Shown here piece after piece: positions 6,295 to 8,834 of a stretch of 8,834 nucleotides of DNA (its first letter is position 1; each line of letters opens with the position of its first letter). Under the pieces are notes generated by a model that ran no database searches, was not told the origin of the DNA, and worked only from the letters and a program-made list of their open reading frames with translations. Both the position numbers and the translations under genes were made by a program. Origin of the DNA: Anaerolineaceae bacterium UBA5224 (lineage in GTDB: Bacteria; Chloroflexota; Anaerolineae; Anaerolineales; Anaerolineaceae); assembly GCA_002409365.1 (NCBI GenBank), contig DHUW01000045.1, forward strand, positions 8,031-16,864, read 5' to 3'.

Positions 6295-8834
6295 ATGTCT
6301 GAAACGATCACGCCCTTACGACAGCAATATCTGGAGATCAAAAAAGAGTATCCAGATACGATCGTATTTTTTCGGTTGGGCGATTTTTATGAGACCTTTG
6401 ACGACGACGCCCGTAAGACTGCTGATGCGCTCGATATCGTCCTGACATCACGCCCGGTTGCCAAGGGTGTGCGCGTACCGATGGCAGGTATCCCCTTCCA
6501 TGCCGTCGATAACTACCTTGGTCGGCTTATAGAAAAAGGCTTCCATGTCGCCATCTGCGAGCAGGTGGGCGACCAGCCTGATAAGGGGCTTTTCCCGCGC
6601 GAAGTGATCAGGGTGGTCACACCTGGCACAGTGGTGGAACCAAACCTGCTGCCCAGTGGTCGCAACAATTACCTGGCTTGCTATTACCTGCAGGATGGCA
6701 AAGCCGGACTGGCTTATGTGGATATCTCTACTGGGGAACTTTCTGCAACGGAACTTTCGAGTGAGAATGTTGAGGTTTTGCTGCGATCAGAACTGGAACG
6801 CTTGCGCCCTGCTGAACTTCTTATCTCGGAAAACGCGGACGAAAAAGAATCGACAGGATACAACATTACCCGCATCCCCAATTGGTATTATGAGCCAGGT
6901 CGCGCCCAGGAGTTGATCAAGAGCCAGTTCCGGGTGAGCAATCTTGAAGGTCTGGGGCTCAAACCCTACCCGTTGGCGGTACGTGCCACTGGCGCATCAC
7001 TCAAGTTTCTGCAGGAAACCCAAAAAAGTCTGCTTGATATCCAGCTGTCTTTTAGCACATACAGCCTTTCTGACTTCATGGTCCTGGATGCTGAAACCCG
7101 GCGCAACCTGGAACTGACCGAAACGCTGCGCGATGGTAAAACCGAAGGCTCGCTTCTATGGATCTTGGACAAAACCCAGACAGCCATGGGCAAACGTCTA
7201 CTGCGTAATTGGGTAAACAAACCCCTGCTGGACATCGAACGCATCAACCAACGTCTGGATGCAGTTGTCTATTTTTATGATCATGGTGTGGAACGCAAGC
7301 AGATCGCGGAGCTGCTCAGTCAGCTTCATGACCTTGAGCGCCTCGTGAACCGTCTGGTCAACAAATCAGCCCGCCCTAACGATCTTGTGGCATTGCGCGA
7401 AGATCTGGCAGTTCTACCGGGATTGATGGATTTGATAGACCGCAATCACCCGGCTTTGGTCCCCGTGCTGGAAGGCTGGAGGAAGTTTGAGAACGAGCTG
7501 GACCTGCTTGAAAGAGCAATAACCGATGAACCGCCTGCGACGCTGAATACGACTGGTTTGATCCGTCCAGGTTTTTCAGAGGAGTTGGATGGGGTAGTGT
7601 CTTCTTCCGCACACGCTCGTGAATGGATCAATTCGCTGGAGTCCACTGAAAGGCAGCGCACCGGTCTGAAGACATTGAAGGTTGGCTTCAACAAGGTATT
7701 TGGTTACTATATAGAAATATCCCGCGGTCTGGCAGAACGAGCCCCCGAAGAATACATCCGAAAGCAAACCTTGGTAAATAATGAGCGTTTTATTACCCCA
7801 GAGCTGAAGGAATACGAGTCGCTGGTGCTGAATGCCGAGACCCAGATCCACGAAATCGAAGTAAAAATCTTCCAGCAGGTGGTCGCACAATTAGCAAAGT
7901 CGAGCCAGGCGATGCTCGAAACTGCCCGCTGCATCGCCAGGCTGGATTGCCTGCTCTCATTGGGTGAAGTGGCAGCACTGAACAAATATACGCGGCCGAT
8001 CCTGAAACAGGAAAAGGGCATCAACATCCTGGCAGGGCGGCACCCGGTTGTGGAGCAGCTGACCGGACGCAATCGGTACATTGCCAATGACACAGTTTTT
8101 GAAGACGGTGAAATCATCCGCCTGATCACCGGACCGAATATGAGTGGCAAATCCACATTTTTGCGCCAGGTCGTTCTGATCGTGCTCATGGCACAAATTG
8201 GCAGTTTTGTGCCGGCAGATAGGGCTGAGATAGGTATTGTCGACCGGGTTTTCACGCGCATTGGTGCACAGGATGCCATCCACCAGGGGCAGTCGACCTT
8301 TATGGTGGAGATGCTTGAGACCGCTAATATTTTGAACAATGCCACCCCGCGCAGCCTGCTGATTTTGGACGAGATCGGGCGCGGTACCAGCACTTACGAT
8401 GGACTTTCGATCGCCTGGGCGATCATTGAATATCTGCACAGTCATCCAAAATTGAAACCTTATACGCTCTTTGCCACTCATTATCACGAATTAACCCAAC
8501 TGGCTGATCTCTTCCCAGGCGTGCGCAACTACAACGTGGCAGTCACTGAAGCCGACGAACAGGTGATTTTTTTGCACAAGATCGTACCAGGGGCGGCGGA
8601 CCGTTCGTACGGCATCCATGTCGCCCAGTTGGCAGGGCTGCCGGCACCGGTGATAGCCAGGGCGAATGAGATCTTAAAGCAACTGGAAGCCAGTTCCGGC
8701 ACCACACTGCCTGAAGTCAGAGAGGAAAAAGAGCAGCTGAGGTTATTCCCCGAGAATAATCCCCTGATGGACGCCTTCAAAAACCTCGACCTCGAATCCC
8801 TCTCGCCCATCCAGGCATTGAACAAGCTTTACGA
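6295..8834 (+). CDS. mutS: DNA mismatch repair protein MutS (3' end missing)
   Basis: Recognises mismatches and small loops in new DNA and, as an ATP-driven clamp, recruits MutL. The frame is open without interruption for 846 codons to the right edge; E. coli MutS has 853, and the last residues (SPIQALNKLY) are the usual MutS end, so little is missing. Domain I carries the mismatch-reading Phe31-Tyr32-Glu33 (GDFYETF). Connector, core and clamp domains span roughly 125-590. The ATPase has Walker A GPNMSGKST (613-621), QSTFMVEM (666-673), Walker B LLILDE with Asp692-Glu693, then GRGTST, and the switch histidine in ATHYHEL (His729). QLRLF at 814-818 fits the beta-clamp binding consensus. The ATG gives the standard N-terminus (PLRQQYLEIK). 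It lies six bases after the alaS stop with no clear Shine-Dalgarno sequence, so translation is probably coupled to alaS. Confidence 0.97.
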   Translation, partial: MSETITPLRQQYLEIKKEYPDTIVFFRLGDFYETFDDDARKTADALDIVLTSRPVAKGVRVPMAGIPFHAVDNYLGRLIEKGFHVAICEQVGDQPDKGLFPREVIRVVTPGTVVEPNLLPSGRNNYLACYYLQDGKAGLAYVDISTGELSATELSSENVEVLLRSELERLRPAELLISENADEKESTGYNITRIPNWYYEPGRAQELIKSQFRVSNLEGLGLKPYPLAVRATGASLKFLQETQKSLLDIQLSFSTYSLSDFMVLDAETRRNLELTETLRDGKTEGSLLWILDKTQTAMGKRLLRNWVNKPLLDIERINQRLDAVVYFYDHGVERKQIAELLSQLHDLERLVNRLVNKSARPNDLVALREDLAVLPGLMDLIDRNHPALVPVLEGWRKFENELDLLERAITDEPPATLNTTGLIRPGFSEELDGVVSSSAHAREWINSLESTERQRTGLKTLKVGFNKVFGYYIEISRGLAERAPEEYIRKQTLVNNERFITPELKEYESLVLNAETQIHEIEVKIFQQVVAQLAKSSQAMLETARCIARLDCLLSLGEVAALNKYTRPILKQEKGINILAGRHPVVEQLTGRNRYIANDTVFEDGEIIRLITGPNMSGKSTFLRQVVLIVLMAQIGSFVPADRAEIGIVDRVFTRIGAQDAIHQGQSTFMVEMLETANILNNATPRSLLILDEIGRGTSTYDGLSIAWAIIEYLHSHPKLKPYTLFATHYHELTQLADLFPGVRNYNVAVTEADEQVIFLHKIVPGAADRSYGIHVAQLAGLPAPVIARANEILKQLEASSGTTLPEVREEKEQLRLFPENNPLMDAFKNLDLESLSPIQALNKLY

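Noticed and set aside
7707..8393. Minus-strand open frame of 228 codons inside mutS
   Set aside because: Antisense to the MutS core and ATPase domains; composition rich in Ser, Arg and Ile without any recognisable motif.
1..8834. Defence system, CRISPR array, prophage, IS element or RNA gene
   Set aside because: No spaced direct repeats, transposase or phage motifs, tRNA-like folds or rRNA-like segments were seen when reading both strands.

Overview
The window looks like chromosomal DNA of a bacterium of the phylum Chloroflexota, probably class Anaerolineae. This is an inference. It rests on two adjacent secreted-type proteins built from a module I associate with Anaerolineae (central motifs VAGSAL.PR, DGSGGC, RIDYLR.YYY, LNWRP, CG.RVAY.LP) and on a C-terminal YLPLIRKK tail of the kind many Chloroflexota secreted proteins carry. 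The housekeeping genes alaS and mutS are intact and show no sign of transfer. No mobile element, CRISPR array, tRNA or rRNA gene was seen.

Layout. (1) Positions 1-1231, plus strand: two tandem paralogous genes. The first is cut by the left edge; the second starts with a clear signal peptide. Both contain the same two half-domains (A, about 66 residues; B, 71 residues), but in opposite order: A-B in the first protein and B-A in the second. A strong hairpin terminator (1259-1286) ends this unit. (2) Positions 1310-3366, minus strand: two overlapping genes for the permease pair of a peptide/nickel-type (Dpp/Opp) ABC importer. No binding-protein or ATPase gene is adjacent. (3) Positions 3367-3543: a divergent control region with a perfect TATAAT for alaS and a weak candidate promoter for the permeases. 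(4) Positions 3544-8834, plus strand: alaS (alanyl-tRNA synthetase, 914 aa, complete) followed after 6 bases by mutS (mismatch repair ATPase, 846 codons visible, cut by the right edge close to its expected end).

How the genes relate. The tandem secreted proteins probably act outside the cell or at its surface; their function is unknown. The permeases need partners encoded elsewhere. alaS and mutS are probably co-transcribed and combine two fidelity functions, tRNA mischarging control and DNA mismatch repair. The most notable observation is the circular permutation between the two neighbouring secreted paralogues, with one cysteine in each half conserved in both orders. The rest of the window is ordinary housekeeping and transport DNA.
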